Of a DNA stretch of 64,000 bases, positions 22,601 through 37,600 are shown one piece after another. Position 1 is the stretch's first letter. Each line of letters opens with the position of its first letter. Position numbers and translations under genes: made by a program. Source of the stretch: Cymodocea nodosa (taxonomy: Eukaryota; Streptophyta; Magnoliopsida; Alismatales; Cymodoceaceae); the NCBI GenBank assembly GCA_036874045.1, contig CM072337.1, positions 868,001 through 932,000 on the forward strand, in the 5' to 3' direction. The notes beneath the pieces were generated by a model. That model saw nothing but the letters and a program-made list of their open reading frames with translations, did no database searches and was not told the origin of the DNA.

Positions 22601-25600
22601 TCAGCTGATGAGTGCACAGACATCTAGTGGAAGAAAAAGGAAAGAGACGATTTAATCTTTTAATTGATAGCATTTGTTCAGTACCCGATAACTTCAGTCT
22701 CTGTGAAATAGATAACTGGGCATCACCAGTACCGGGAGGCATATCTACAACAAGTATATCAAGTTTTCCCCAATCCACTCCCCTTGTCATCTTCTCAAGA
22801 GCACTCATTACCTGCATGCCAAATTTGGAAAAAGAAAGATAGCTGTGTTGGGAAAACATCAAAACTTCCACTGACAGGATATCAATGTAAAAAAGTAAAA
22901 ATTTCTTCGAGAAGCAAGCAACCAAAGCATAGTATAAATAAGCAAAAAAAAATACAAGCTTATCCAGAAAATATGCACAGCATAACAAAATCAACAAAAG
23001 CAAAACAAACGGGAACAAAAGAGAAAGGCTCCAATGGATTAAAAAAAGGCAAACAAGTAGAGTGACATGAAGATAATATATAAAGTAGAGGAATAATTAT
23101 CATCATCACTCATTAAAGTAGAGGAAATCATGTAGATAAAACTGATACAATTTAAATGAAATAGCAAACATTTTTTTAAAAAGGACAGGATGATAACACA
23201 GATTTATTTAGTGACATGAAATCATTAACGGATTAAAGATTAATTTATGATATCTAATCAGAAAAATAGGACAGCGGCCAAAACCATCTACCAACTAACT
23301 GTTGAAAAGCTTATTGCAGCAAACTCCAAGAGTTTAGTGCAAAAACATCCATCCCTGAAAAAAACCTCTTCTGAAAAGATACCCATTTCCATATACACCA
23401 GCTAGAACAGCAAAACCCATCAAGAAGTTGTGTCAAAAAACCATCTACCAACTAAAAAAAAATTCTGTTGAAAACTGATTCACTTTCATATGCATCACTC
23501 AGTGCAACAAACTCCAGGAAGTAAGTGCAAAAGTATCTATCCACTGAAAAAAACTTCTGAAAAGATACCCGTTTTCATAGGCACCAGATAGAGCCCATCA
23601 ACATCCTCAACCCAAAACATACACCCTGCCACCACCACCACCACCTAATTGAGCTTGGAAAACCTCCCCTTGGATGAGGGCATGTGAATCTTTCACATTA
23701 AATAACCCATTCCTCCCCAACAGGTGGCCCCACACCTTAACCATTCTCCCTGCAATTGCCCACACTACCTCTAAGCATCTAGTGTAGATAGAGATACAAG
23801 AAAGCACCACACAACACTCTAGTAACACGACATTACCCCCAAGATAGATTCATAGCTGCAAAAGTGGCTTGCCCATTCCTAAATTGCTCCTGGCCTATTT
23901 CCAGTACATCATTCCTCTATTGTTCATTGGGGAGAAGAAGAATCCCCTAAGAATCTCTTGTATGAATCAAACTTAGTCTTCCTCCCCACCAACTAGAGTA
24001 TGACTAGTTATGAACGTGTACCCAACCATAATGCCCTGCCAAATTCACGACCATTGTACATTCCAACTTCTTCAGCATCAATTTTGTGCTTCTCAGGTCC
24101 AAAAGGTCAATTCTCAGATAGACACTCTTCAACTGCACCTGCATGAGCCCTCCTCAATTGCGATTCAGCAGAGCATCATTGAAGGAAGCCATCAAATGAC
24201 TAACACAGCATCAACAACCTCAATTATGCACTATTGTCAACCCACAAACCCCACCCCTAATAATTTGCACTCTATTATTGGCCTACAACTTCTGCAGTAC
24301 AACCTGCTGCACCAGACTCAACAAACCTATTGGTGGTTCCACTTTCACTTGCCAACCCCTTGGGTAGTCAACTTCTCTATGCCCTATTTCACAACAACTA
24401 CTACACACCCAATTGTTCCAATAGTCTCTCTGCCAATGCCCAGCTTTGTAACATTTGAGTATCGATCCTCCTTCACAGCCTCCACCATTGCACTCCCTAG
24501 CACCACAGTGGTTGCCCCATCACCACCAAGCTTCTCTAGTCCTTGTTCCTCCACACCCACCATGAGTGGTTTTCCATCGAAGGGAAAAAGGGTTGCTACC
24601 AATACCATCACCAACCATTATCAAACCCTTATTGCCATTGAGAGAATGTAGGCATCACTCAACTATTCATCTGTCACAACAAGAATTCCTTAAGCATGTT
24701 GAACATATATATAGGATCTTAGAGTAAACAAATATACAAGTTTTGCAACATTTTTAGGGTAAAATACCTAGAGAATACTTTTTCCAAGTGGCATAGTATC
24801 AAATGTGGATAAATATGCCCAATTGTTCTAATTCGGAAGCATAGGCACATGCATGAGAATGACTAATTTTATATTAAAAGAATATAGTGGTTCAAGGATG
24901 AAAGACTGAAATAGCAAAAAGAAAGGATTAAAGTAAATTAGTTTTTATATTATTTGTAAAACATTGGGTTTAATAGGTACATTTTTTAAGGAAAGTGGGG
25001 TGAATAAGTACATAACATGGTGTCCGATCAGCATCTCCAACCAGCCATGAGACATCACCTTTTTTAAGGGAAGAGAGAGGATAATTTGGATATTTAAAAA
25101 TGTGTAACACCTAGAAAAACACTGAATGACCATGTACAACATGGCAGCTAGGGGGACTAAGTTGCAACACTTTAAATTTCAGGTACCAATTTATAAAAAT
25201 AAAGCATAGTTAAGGGTACTAACATGTAACTAGTTCCAAAGAAAGCAGCGCTAGGCTGCTAGTTATTATCACCATTTTGGAAACATTAGGGTAGTGAAGT
25301 GTGCATCTTCAAAAAGTGGGTTCAGAATCAATAAAACCAAAAAAAATGTTAGTGCAATCTCCCCCATTAAATAACATTAACATGCTTCCTAGACCAAGTA
25401 AAATGGGCATAACAAAAGGAAACAGACCATAATAAAATTATTGATTTCTGATTCATAGCATATCCAGAAAAGAGTCTAGGAGACAGTTTAGAGTGACATA
25501 CCATGGGGCCTCTCCATACAACTGGTGCATACTTTTCAACAAGAAAACCAATTGACATGCACTGTACTCCATGGTTTTCCATAGGAATCATTTTCATGTC

Positions 25601-28600
25601 TGATAAGAAAGGCAATGGATGACTATTATCTGCCATGTTTTAAGCTAGCACCGAAGAAAAATCCTAAACTGAGTTGCCAAGATAGATTACTTCCGTATTC
25701 ATAAAAATAACAAACAAATAAAGCACATTAAGTGTAAAGAAAATATTTTTACATCAGGCATACACATAGCAGTGGCTACAAAACAAAGAATACTCATAAA
25801 ACTGCACTGATAAGAATAACAAGTCATTTGTTGCACATTAGTCCAAAAGATAAGAATTGAAAGGGTTTTTTGCAAAAGAACTGAAAGATGTTGGAGTAAG
25901 ATAACAAAACATGAATAGAAGAACAAAATCTTAAAAAGAAACATGTAAGATAGTTCACCTTGAATGGAAGAAAATGAAATTAACATTAATCCATTGGCAT
26001 CATCTATGATGTTTGAATAATAAATAAACAATAATCAACGCATTAATGTTGTCAACCATATGAATCATTTCCTTCCATCTATTCATATTTATCACTAGAT
26101 CTTCTACTAAATAATGTAATTTTAAATCTTATTTTACTACTTCTGACCAACTAATTTTTGATCTTCATCTACCACTTTAAGTTTCACCTATAGATAATTA
26201 AGAATTCTTTCCTTACAGGTGAATTTATAGGCCTTCTAGGAATATGAAAAATCATCGAAGACAATTTCCCTTATCTACTTTATTTCATGAAATCATTTTT
26301 TAACTTATCTCTTAGGGTATTACCACTCATCCATCTTAACAATTGCAACTTTTAATTTTTTGCACATTCATATCTAGTAGCTCAATACTCTATATCGTAA
26401 AATATAGTTAGACAAGTAGATATCCTACAAACTATTTCTTTTAATTTTTGGAGTATTTATTGTCACATAATATTTAGATGCATTTCTCCACTTTTCCAGA
26501 CTGTTATTTTTGTGAATAACATCTTCTGTAGTTTCTTCTTTGTTATCTTCATAAATTCTAAGTAACAAAATATCTTCTAAGGATCTCATGATGATCTAAT
26601 TGTATACTTTTAGTTTCTATCATAACTAATTACACTTCATGTATTCAATTTTAGTCTTGCTTAGCCTAAATCCCTTGGATTATAAAGTATCCCTCCATAA
26701 TTCTAATTTAAAACTAGGTCATCCCAATACATTACTTTCTCCAAGTAAGACATTGTCATCATTAAATACACACAATCACACACTAAGGAATTTCTCCTTA
26801 GTTTATTTCTTTAGTAAAAAGGTAAGATTTAAAGATTATCCTTGGTATAAACCTATGATTATTAAAAATTCTTCTCCCCTAACACCAGTTACTATTTTAT
26901 CACACATATATATTTGATAATATTAATATAACCATTTTTGGAATAAGAGTAGGGTCATTCTCGTTACAATACAATTCATCCAGAGTACGAACCTCGATTA
27001 AGAAAATCAAGGCAAAAAAATAAAATGAAAAAAAACGAAAAAAGAAAAGAAACTACAAAATAGATGACCAAAGCTTGTAGAAGCCCATCACTATGTCCAT
27101 AAAGTGAGACTTTGAGCTGATAATATTCCAAAAACAACTTCATTACAATGTAACCAAATGGTCCAACAAATTGCAACCTTGAGAAAAATAGTCTGTGCAA
27201 ACATGGTTTGCAAGATATGAAAAGAACAATGTAGTGTCAAAATATGAAAACAACAAGGACACATTTGCCAGCATCAAGAGAAGTTTAGAACATTCTATAC
27301 ATGATTTCTCAAGATCAACTATTGATCTGTCATACAAAAGCAAAAGTGAGCAAACAGAACTTGAACAAAATGGCATAAGAGGTGTCCCATGAAAGAGCGC
27401 AAACTATTTGCAGATACTATGGAGGAAGCCATTACAATGGAAGATGCATCTCAAACTCAACATAGATGGGATGTGGATTGTTAGTAACCAAGCAAATAGA
27501 GGAGGTATCATCAAAGATAGGGGAGGGGGCTGGTTGTAGCTTTTGCTAGCAGGTATAATGCTCCCTCAGGAGTTAATAGCAGAAATTAAAGCTCTTCATG
27601 AAGGACTTCTACTCTGCTGCAAGCTCCAGGTAAATCTAGAAGCCCTTGAAGTGGAAATAGACCAGAAAGAGGTGGACATGTTGCAGGAAAAAAGATGTAG
27701 CATATGGCAAGCAAACACCATATGGGATCAATTTAATTACATGGTTCAGAAGGTGCACTTTTTAAAACACATTTCCAGGGAGGAAAACACAGTAGCAAAC
27801 ACACTGGCCAAGAGGAGAGAAAGGGAGAATGGAAGCCAAGTCTTAAAAAATACATCAGAGCTACCTGAAAAGGCTAGGACATTGGACAAATGGGAGATTC
27901 CAAGCATGAGGAAGGTCCCGAATTAATCTCATTGTGAAGTAATTTTCAATGTTGTTATTTTCTTGGCCTTTGTATCATTAGTAGAGCTTTAACCTAGTCC
28001 ACCCCACATGGATCTTTGGTTTTCTTGGGCCCCCTCCCTATAAATAGATCAAGGACTTTTTATGAAAAAATGACCCAGCAAATAGCATGAATCTTCAGCA
28101 ACATTTTGTATTTGCACTCCCCAATTTTTCCTTTTAAAAACTGCAAGCATCCAGAGAGGAACTCGGCTTCAGAGTGAATGTCAAGACCTTCAAGAACCAC
28201 TTCAGGTCAAAGTCTGTCCCAAATTCTTTTAGATACCACACAAGGAACAAATAGATTTGAGCAATCCTCCTTTGCATTATTTCATAGACTGCAAGTGGTG
28301 TCAATGCTAGAGTCCCATTTGCTACATTGGACTTTAGTGACGATCCTTCCCTTAAATAAAGCCACATGAATGTACCTTCAAGGGACTCTTACTTTTCCAA
28401 ACCAATTTATAATTAGGCCACAAGCTCTCCTTATTATCGGTAAGCATCATATAGCAGTTCTTAACTGTAAAAACCTCATTTCTGCCCTGGCTCCAAATTA
28501 ATCTGCCATTAATACTAGCTGTAGGCACAGTCTCTTTGATCATATGCAGTAAGGGCTTTTCATTCTCATCATCTTTAAGATTCCTTCTGATCTCCACCTT

Positions 28601-31600
28601 TCACCGCCATTTGTAAACAGAAGTTCCAGCTTTGCATATTTTGATCAACATACTTTGCATATTTTGAGATTGGTTTAACCAAGTCAGGTTGGAATCATGT
28701 TGGACCCAAACCCAATACATGAACCCATTTACCACCCTAATATATTGAAGACTAAACAAGTGATGGCATGTGGCACTATACTAGTTGTAGGAAATGGTTG
28801 TTAAGTTGGATGTTGGTCTGACCACTAGGTAAATGATGCAGCTCTGAATTGTCTTTTTCCCTTCTCTTGCACTTGTTGTAGTCTGCCTGCTTACAAGAGT
28901 CGCAGAGTTTCTATACTGCTACAGTAAGGATTGTGTAGGATGTGTGCTTTTGAAGAAATCTTAATGACACTGAAACTGATAATTTTTTCACGTTGCTGAC
29001 ACTTGAATTGTCATACTTCTCTCATCCATGTAGGAACTATAATATTCAGTATCAATTTTCTCGGAAAGAGTCCTAAGGAAAAAGAAGACATCAAATATCA
29101 ATGGAAATTTTGATGGAAATAGAAAGCACAAAAATATTGAATTTCCACTTACAACTCCAGACTAAGATAAAATAGATTATAAAATAAATTATAATAGACA
29201 TAAAACCATTTAGATTGAGTTTTTAGGGCAGCAACAGCATGACTCTGCAATGGTCAAAATCCAGAAAAGCTTCAAAAGAAAAAGATCTATTGCACAGGCT
29301 GCTTATCAAAACAGGGAGCGGTTAAAGGAGCAACTCTTTTTGTCAAAAGAAATTGCCAAGATTTTTACTACCCAACTAAGAATTCCCAGACAAAGAGATG
29401 GGCATCATTTTCCCTATTTACAGGAGGCAATTTCTCCCAAGCAACCAAAGGCCATTAAGGAGCTAAGGCTGCCCAAGCAACAGGAACCAGATACTTTGGA
29501 TCTTCTGGTGCAATGGAATGGCAAAGAGGCTCAAGAAGCAACCTGGAACCCAATGAGGTGATCCACAAGTGAAACCCTGCATTAGTCGTCAGGGACAATG
29601 ATGGTTTTAAGGGGGGAGTGTTATATACTGATATTTTTCTGTTATTTTTTGTTTCTTTCAGCAGTTGTAAGGAGTTAGACGGTAAGCTAGCTCTACAAAT
29701 GGAGCAGCTGGGGTTGGTGGAAGCAACCAAGTACCTTCCTCTTAGTACAAAGTATTCATAAAGTCCACCTTCCTTCTCTAGTTCAGCATACCAGGTGGAC
29801 ACCACTGTACCAAATCTTCTCATTTTGGCATACCAAAATGTATTTTGGTGTTCTATGACGAGGTCCACCTCCTTGCTTGTCAAGCGGTCCACCACCAGCA
29901 CATACATCTGAAGCACATTCTAGCTGCGGGAACATAACACATTGGTGAAGAAATTTGCAAGATTTTTTACCTAATTTTGAGTCTAACTTGGATTTTGGAG
30001 AGGTCTAGGCAGAAGATAGAAGGCCTCATGCTAAATTTTCATACATGAATGAGTGGGAAAACAAGGTCCTTGACAAAGTGTTGGAATGGCCAGGGTCAGC
30101 TAATAACCCTGTAGATCTTAATATTAGAGCAACCAAATATTGGCTCGCCCATTCTTGTTCTTTTTAGACTTTGTTTTAGCAGCTTTTGGACTTTGCATGT
30201 TTGCTTCTATTTTCTAAGCTTATTGCTTTTCTATTTTGAACATCCTCTTCAAGCACTCTTTGCATTGACTTCATCATGTCTACAACTTTTGTAGACTGTA
30301 GGGCACCTTCCCCTTTTTCTTGTTTTTAATATAACTCCTCAATGCTGCTCAAAAAAATCTCAAGGGAATCTTTTACCTCAAATGTTATAATTTTTTTAAA
30401 ATAACCATAATTTTTATTATTAATGTAGCTATGCAAATTTCTATTCACATATTTCAATAATAAATAAATAAAAAGAAAGAAAGAAAGAAAGCATGTATGC
30501 ATAAAGTATAGATGATGTAAAAAAATTTAATAGTCTAAAAGTACTAAAACTTAATGGCACCTTTACTCACTTCTGGCTTTCCATCAAGTTTCATCATGGT
30601 AGGTATAGATGGTCCATAAACATCGGCATCCAACAAGCCAACTTTCAATTGGCATTTCTGGGCAAGTGCAACAGCAACATTGACTGCATATTCATAAAGA
30701 GAGAGAAGTGAATATTTGTGTTCAAACACATGCATGACAGATGTGAAGTGTGTGGTGAATAAGAAAACCAAATTTGTGAAGAAACCAAGCAAGTTGAATA
30801 ATTTATTTGAGAAATTTTTGCAAGGATGCCGTTGGAAAACTATAAATAACTTGTATACTCTTGGAATATAATATTATCTTATATACATTTAAAACTAGAA
30901 TCATAATTGTAATACCCTTATTATTCAAAATGATTGGGCTAAAAAGCAAAATTTTAAGTTCTTCACTTTTATTTCAAAGCCAGATATGGAGATCAAAACC
31001 ACATATGATAAATGTCTTAGAAAAGGACACCAGCAACCAAATTTTATCAATGGATGCATTTGATAAACAAAGCAATCCATATCTACACTTTTATTTTTTC
31101 TTTATAAATAATTAGTAGTTGTTAAAGTAAATAGTGTATTGGGGTTATCTATATGTGGTGGGTTTAGTTCCACATTACTAGTGTTGCGATGATAATGACC
31201 TTATAGCCTTTATATATAGAGGTACTGCCTTTGCTAATAACAATTTACTTTTACCTATCTTTTGTATGTAAGAGATCTAAATAGAAAGAAGGAAAACTCT
31301 AGTCACCACCCTCCTCTCAACTAGTAGCAAGCTAGTTTTCAAGACACCAATGCCCCTCCTCCACATCTATCCCCTGTCCCACCATTAGCTCTACTCCTAT
31401 TTCCCAATCCTACCAGCCTACTAAGGTCATCACCACCAACGTCATTTTTCACCTCCATTGTCTACTTTGTTATAAGTAAGGGTGGCAAATCCATGTCATC
31501 ATCAATCAAGCAAAAGCATTACAAGGACCCCTTCCAATCATCAATGCTTATCATCTATGTAAATGATGTCATCCACACTCACAACTTACACCACTACCAA

Positions 31601-34600
31601 TGGGAGTAGAGAAGCAAATTGAGGCCAACAACTCCTCATTGCCATCATCGATGGTGGTGGTAGGCAGCCAATGAGAGAAATCACAGTGAGTATGCTCTAG
31701 ACTAGATGCTTCAACACCTCTTCTCTAAGAAACCTAGTTTATGCTCCTTTCCATAAGTAGACAAGGGCTACCACCCCCACCTTCCTCTCTCCTGCCACCA
31801 TAAATCATTAGGGTTTTTGGGTAGGAAAAGGAGAAGCAAAGAAGGAAAGGGGAACAAAGAAAGAAAAAAGTGATGGAGGGAGAGAGATAAAGGAACAGGA
31901 AAAAAGGTTTCATAAAAAAAGGTGCCAAAAAATGTGGAGATTAAAAGAGAAAAAGGGAAAATAAAAAAGAGGGAAAAAATGGTAGGAGTATAAAAGATAT
32001 AGTTCTTTCTAGACTTATCTCAGATTACTCTTGTTATTACTACTTCTACTACTACAATCATTACTGTCTTTCACTATTATTTCTACTACAAATGATTTTT
32101 TATGTTTCTTTATGTATCAATTTTTTTCAACTATATTTAACTTTGTATTAAGTCTATTGCAAGATGAAATTCTAACTTGAGGAAAAGCGTTAGAGTAAAT
32201 AATATAGTAGGGTTATATTTGTGTAGTAGGTTTAATCCCACATTACTAATATTGTGATAATCATATCCTTGTATTCTCTATGTATAGAGGCATTATCTTT
32301 GCTAATATCAATCTACTTCCACCCATTTCTTATACTCTCACAATAGTCTATCATGATATTCTCTCTTCCTAGTGCTTTCCAAGTAATGGAGGAAAATGCC
32401 TCTAAAATTTTATTTGGAGTGACCAAGCAAGGAATCCCTTTACAAATTTCATAGATTACAACTAAGCATAAGTGACACAAGAGTAAATTTAGTTTAAGAT
32501 AACTAAGCATAAGTTACAGATTTCAATGTTGGGGATTGGATGGTGGTTGACCAAAAGAAGTTGCTCCCACTTTCAACTCTGAATTGATCTAAGTGGATGC
32601 AGCGTCAAAAGGATCAAAGAAATCCAATGACAATTGGAGCAAACGAAATCATTCTAGGGTGTGGAACGACAAGGAGGTTGGCAAAGCCCAATTCTTCAAG
32701 TGCTTTGAGATTGGTCACATACAGAAAGACTGTAAAAATGGTTAGGATTGTAGGAGGTATAGAAGTGTTGGCCATAGAAAGTGGGCTTGCCTATTGGGAA
32801 ACTCAAAAAGAAGGAAGGTGACACAAGTGAATAAGCTACAATGGCCTACAATTGATAGAGGGGAAATGGTTGAAGTGGAAAGGAACTTGCACTAGTTCAA
32901 GGATGCCTTGCTCAACAATCATGAGAGACAATCTATCAAGGAAGTCCCATTAAGAATTGACATCTCAAACTTAAGCAGCTCAATGTTAATAGAGAGAACT
33001 TGAATCAATAGTGGTGGTGTTGTGGAAAGGCAAGTGGAATGGGTGGAGTTTCACATTTGGTCTCAAACGAGGTGGTGGGGAGATGGTTTGAGCCTAATTT
33101 CTACTAGAGTGAATGAGGTGATCCTATGCTTACCAAATTGGGAAATGGTCAAGGACGTACTAAAAATGGGTCATGATATGTTCAAAGACAATAAAGCTTC
33201 CTTCTCAACCTCATGCAAAAGCAAGGGGCCCCTTCATCCATTTGAATGTGGTGGGTGGCACTCTTTGGTCTTTCCCATCATATATGGGGCTTAAATGCAA
33301 TTAGATGGATCACTGATAAGATGGGGAAGATGTAAGGCTATTCTTAAGGCAAAAATAGGATAAGGGATGCCAAGACTCCTAGCATCTAACCCAAAGAGGT
33401 GATCTCCCATGTAAGGTGAAGGTAGTATTGGATGGGTTGAAGAACTAGGTGGGGTTGACAATAGTAGGTTCTCATTTTGGAGATTGTTCTCTAGTGAATG
33501 AAGAGGGGAGAAGAAGACTAAGAAGTAGGGATTTATCTATCGTGGAAGATAGTTGCAATGACACTAGCTACTAGTAGACATGATTGATGGAGGGATGCCT
33601 AATAGAAGTTGTAGAAACAAGGATGGACAAAGAAGGTTGAGAGAACCAATCCAAGTGAAGCAAATTGAATTGTTAAATCAAAGGACCTAGACTAAAGCCA
33701 TGTGTAACAACCAACAAAAAAAAGAGGTGGCTTTAAGGGGCCTAGACATTGTGTTGGACATTGACAATACCATTGAGTTGGATAAGTCAAGCATTGGTGT
33801 GGTGCTCTCTCAATCATTCATCAATGATGCTATTAGCATAGTGGATGAGATGATTTAAAAAGATGTGACACTATGAATTCTAGGTTGGATGTGCTAAAAC
33901 CCTTGTATTTCGATAATGCAAAATCTACGTAAGAAATTAAAATGTATTTCACAGATGAAGAGCCAAAGACTAAGGAAGCTGTTGGATTGAAGCACACATC
34001 AATCAAAAGACAATTTGCAGAATTTGTTGAGTTAGCATAAGTCAACATGTATTTACAAGGATATGAGCAAAATGACTTATTGAGTTAGCATAATTTAACA
34101 TGTCATTACAAAGACATGTGCAGAACAAATCTCACATGCATAACTCATTATGTTAGTAAATTTCACGTAACACAACTCATTAAATTAGCATAACTTAATG
34201 TATATTTACAGAAGACAGGGTAAAACAACTTATTAAGTTAGCAATAACTTAACGACTTAAAAGAAGATCGGCAATATGTTAAAAGAGCAGGTATCATGCG
34301 TGCAATAAAGACATTTCACATGACAAAACTCGTTGAGTTAGCATAACTCAATGTGTATTTATAGAAGACAAGGTAGAACAACTCGTTAAATTAGCAATAA
34401 TTTAACGATCTAGAAGAAAATCGACAATATGTTAGAAGAGCAGGTATCATATGTACAACAAAAGAATTTCACGTGACAAAACTCATTGAGTTAGTATAAC
34501 TCAATGTATATTTATAAAAGACAAGGTAGAACAACTTGCTAAGTTAGCAATAACATAACGACCTGGAAGAAGATCAATAACTATCGAATTTGGAAAATAT

Positions 34601-37600
34601 TTGATAGTAATCAAATAGTAACTTTTCATTTTTGAGATTGGTAGATCAATAAATACAATAGGTTAATAACGTTAGAGGAAATTCGATTGTTACATTCTTT
34701 GGTATAAAATGTAACTAAGGATTATATCCATACATACAATGAGAGTAACTCAGTTAAAAAGTAAAGAGAGAAAATCCAGAATCATTGTAGTTCACGATCA
34801 ACTCAAGTTTAATGAAGAATTCTCAAGCAATTTTAAATGTTAAAAGCTCTCTGTGCGTAAACTCTAATTAAAGAAAAACTAGTTGATTTTAGAAGTTTAC
34901 ACTAGAAAATTTTAAGTATTGTTGTTAGAGCTATGATCAAAAAGCATAAATTATAGTTGGTTCTTATTTCTACCATAAAACAAGTGTTGTAAGTAAACGT
35001 GATAATAAAGTTCAAGTTGTGCCTTAGAGGTGAACTAACTATTTAAATGAACCACTTAAAAGTTTCTTATGTGTTTCTATTACTTATTTTATTTTCCTAC
35101 ATTACCTGTCATAACTATTATAGTTTTAATTGTCTATGCTTTTATAAGATATAAATCATTTATAATTGTTAAAAACAATCACAACTCACCATTCATCTCC
35201 CTTCTGATAAGTCTATACATTCCTAACAAGAAGGTCAAATCAAAGACAATGACAACTAATGTCAAAAACTTGAGGGTTGATATATGCTTGTTCAATGTTC
35301 AAGTTAACAATGTCAATCTAATGGGGCTATCATGGAGTGGCTTTTGAAAAGAGAGATTAGGGATCAATATGGTTAAGAATAGACTATGGAGGTTGATGAT
35401 GATGGAAATGGCAATGTCATCCCTATTGAGTATGATAACCTTATATCAAGGAGGGGTCATGGAGCAATTGACAAGAGTGGGTGGCATCCCTGATGTCATT
35501 GATTGGGGAGATGGTGCCATTGTTGGAAGGGTTGAAGTAGACAAGGGGGAGAAGGAGTGTAGGGGGTAGAAGATGGGGTTCTTGATGAATTTAGGGGGAC
35601 AATTGAGAATGTGGAGATGGAGGAATGAGGGTTGATGATGCTCTTTAATGAGGCTAAGTTGATGGGGCAAAAGGGAGGGCTCCTCAATAGGGTTGGATGA
35701 ACCAAACAATTTGGGAAGAATTGCAAATGACATGACTAACAATATCACTTTTATTGCTATGGAAAACTAGTCCCACATGATCTTCCACCAAGATAGTTCT
35801 TCTTCACCGTATTCTATGTGCCAACCATGTTCTATTTTGCAGGATACTCCAGAGAATGAGGCAAGTCAAAGTATGAAGCCAAGGCCAAATAAGGTGCTGG
35901 GTGAGGAGGTGGAATGGGGGCAAGTGTGGAGGAAAATAGGGCAGATTGTCTTAAGGTGGGTGAAGGGGGAAATGTGTTGAGGCTAAGCATTCATCATCAA
36001 ACTAAAGGTAGGTTTATTTTTGTAGAAGGAAGAGAACTCAATTTCATCACCTACTAGAGGATGCAAGTACAAGTAGAGTCTTTGTATGGTTAGATCAATT
36101 ATTCAAAGAAGTGGTTAAGAAATCAAGTCAAACACAAAGGAGGTAATCAAAGTTACATGGGAACTATGAGGCAAGTAGTGACAGGTGCTTGGGTGTCAAG
36201 GGGAAGAGTGTTTGATTGTTCAAAATGAAGATTATTTTCTAGAATGTCAAGGAGGTGGTCCAAATGAAAAAAAGGAAACTTGTTAGAACAATAAGTTTCA
36301 AATCACAAGAAGACATTATTTACTTGTAGGAAACAAAATTACAAGATATGGATCTTTCCACAACATAGTCCTTGGGAGGTGGAAGAGTAGCAATTGAGCA
36401 TCCAAAGGGTTAATATCCATGTGGAAAGACTCTTTGGACTTGATATACCAGGAAATAACTTTCAAAGTCCTAGTAGGGTTGAATGGTAAGCAAACAAGTG
36501 TAGAGTGGTACACTTTCAATGCACATGAGCCATGTGAACAAAGCAAGAGACATACGTCATGGGCAAACTTAAGGAAAGTGGGGCATTATGGCTTTCAACA
36601 GTTAGTAGCAGGTGGTGACTTTGATGTTACTAGATTCTCATCAGATAGACAGAACAATGCCAATACTACAATTGGAATGCAGGACTTCAATGACAACCTT
36701 AAGGAATTTGACTAGCTTGTATTAACAGAATAGTTATGGGACAAATTGCAATGATATATGCTCAGCATCCTCCATCTCTGGTCTTCTCAGGATAAATTCA
36801 AACATGTCCCACTCCTACCAACTGCAGAAGATTTAGTTGTCTGGGGCCCGATATTTTTTCAATTTGAAGCTTTTTGGCTGTCCACAGAAGGTTTTGAGCA
36901 AAATTAGTAGCCTAGCAATTCCAAATTTGTAGTGAGGTTTCTTTGGCTTTTCTTCCAAAATGGGGATCAATAAGAAGGTGTTGTGCAGAACTCACAGCAT
37001 TTAAGCATCATTTGAAAGCATGGAAATTAGAGGAATTTGATGGTTGGAGATCCCATTCCTCCAAATTGAGCAAATTAATTGAACAACTGGACAAAAAAGG
37101 GTACACAGCTGGGGTTTTGTCAGAGGCTAAAAGGAAAAACAAGGCACATTTAAAAACAAATCTGGATGATTGGTTAGGCAAGGAGGAAATTACTTGGAGA
37201 TAGAAGCCTAGAGGTTGAAAGTTAGAAGACAGAAACACAGTTTTTACACAGAATTACTTTTCAGGGGAGACGCATCAACCAATTGGGTTCTATATCTATC
37301 TCAGGCCAAAATCTCACTGACAAAGACAGCATCCAACAAGGAATTGAAGAATTCTATTAAGATTGCTTAAGCAATAAAGGTGGGAATCTCTTCTTCGAGC
37401 TTGGAAATCTAGACTTCCAAGGAACTCTGAAGAACAACCTGCTCTTCTCAAGACAGAGTTTCATGAGGAAGAAGTTCAGAAGGCAATCTTCTCAAGGGCT
37501 AGGGATAAGGCACCAAGACCAGATAGGTTTCCAATGTTGTTCTTTGACAAATTCTAGTAAATGATACAAAATGTTATAGCAGTTGTTGCAGACTTCCATC

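Larger units (their letters stand above)
31120..32342 (+). mobile_element. Small non-autonomous LTR retrotransposon
   Basis: Two 155-bp LTRs (31120-31274 and 32188-32342) share GTTAAAGTAAATAG/GTTAGAGTAAATAA starts, CCACATTACTA, a TATATAGAGG box and GCTAATA..CAAT..ACTT. The right copy ends CTCACA. The polypurine-like GAGGAAAAG stands just before the right LTR. Flanks GTAGT and ATAGT look like a target duplication with one change. The 0.9-kb interior has no gag-pol motif. Insertion is in the longest INDH intron. Confidence 0.6.

Noticed and set aside
34020..34565. CRISPR array
   Set aside because: The 153-bp period with diverged palindromes has no short conserved repeats separated by unique spacers, and the DNA is plant nuclear.
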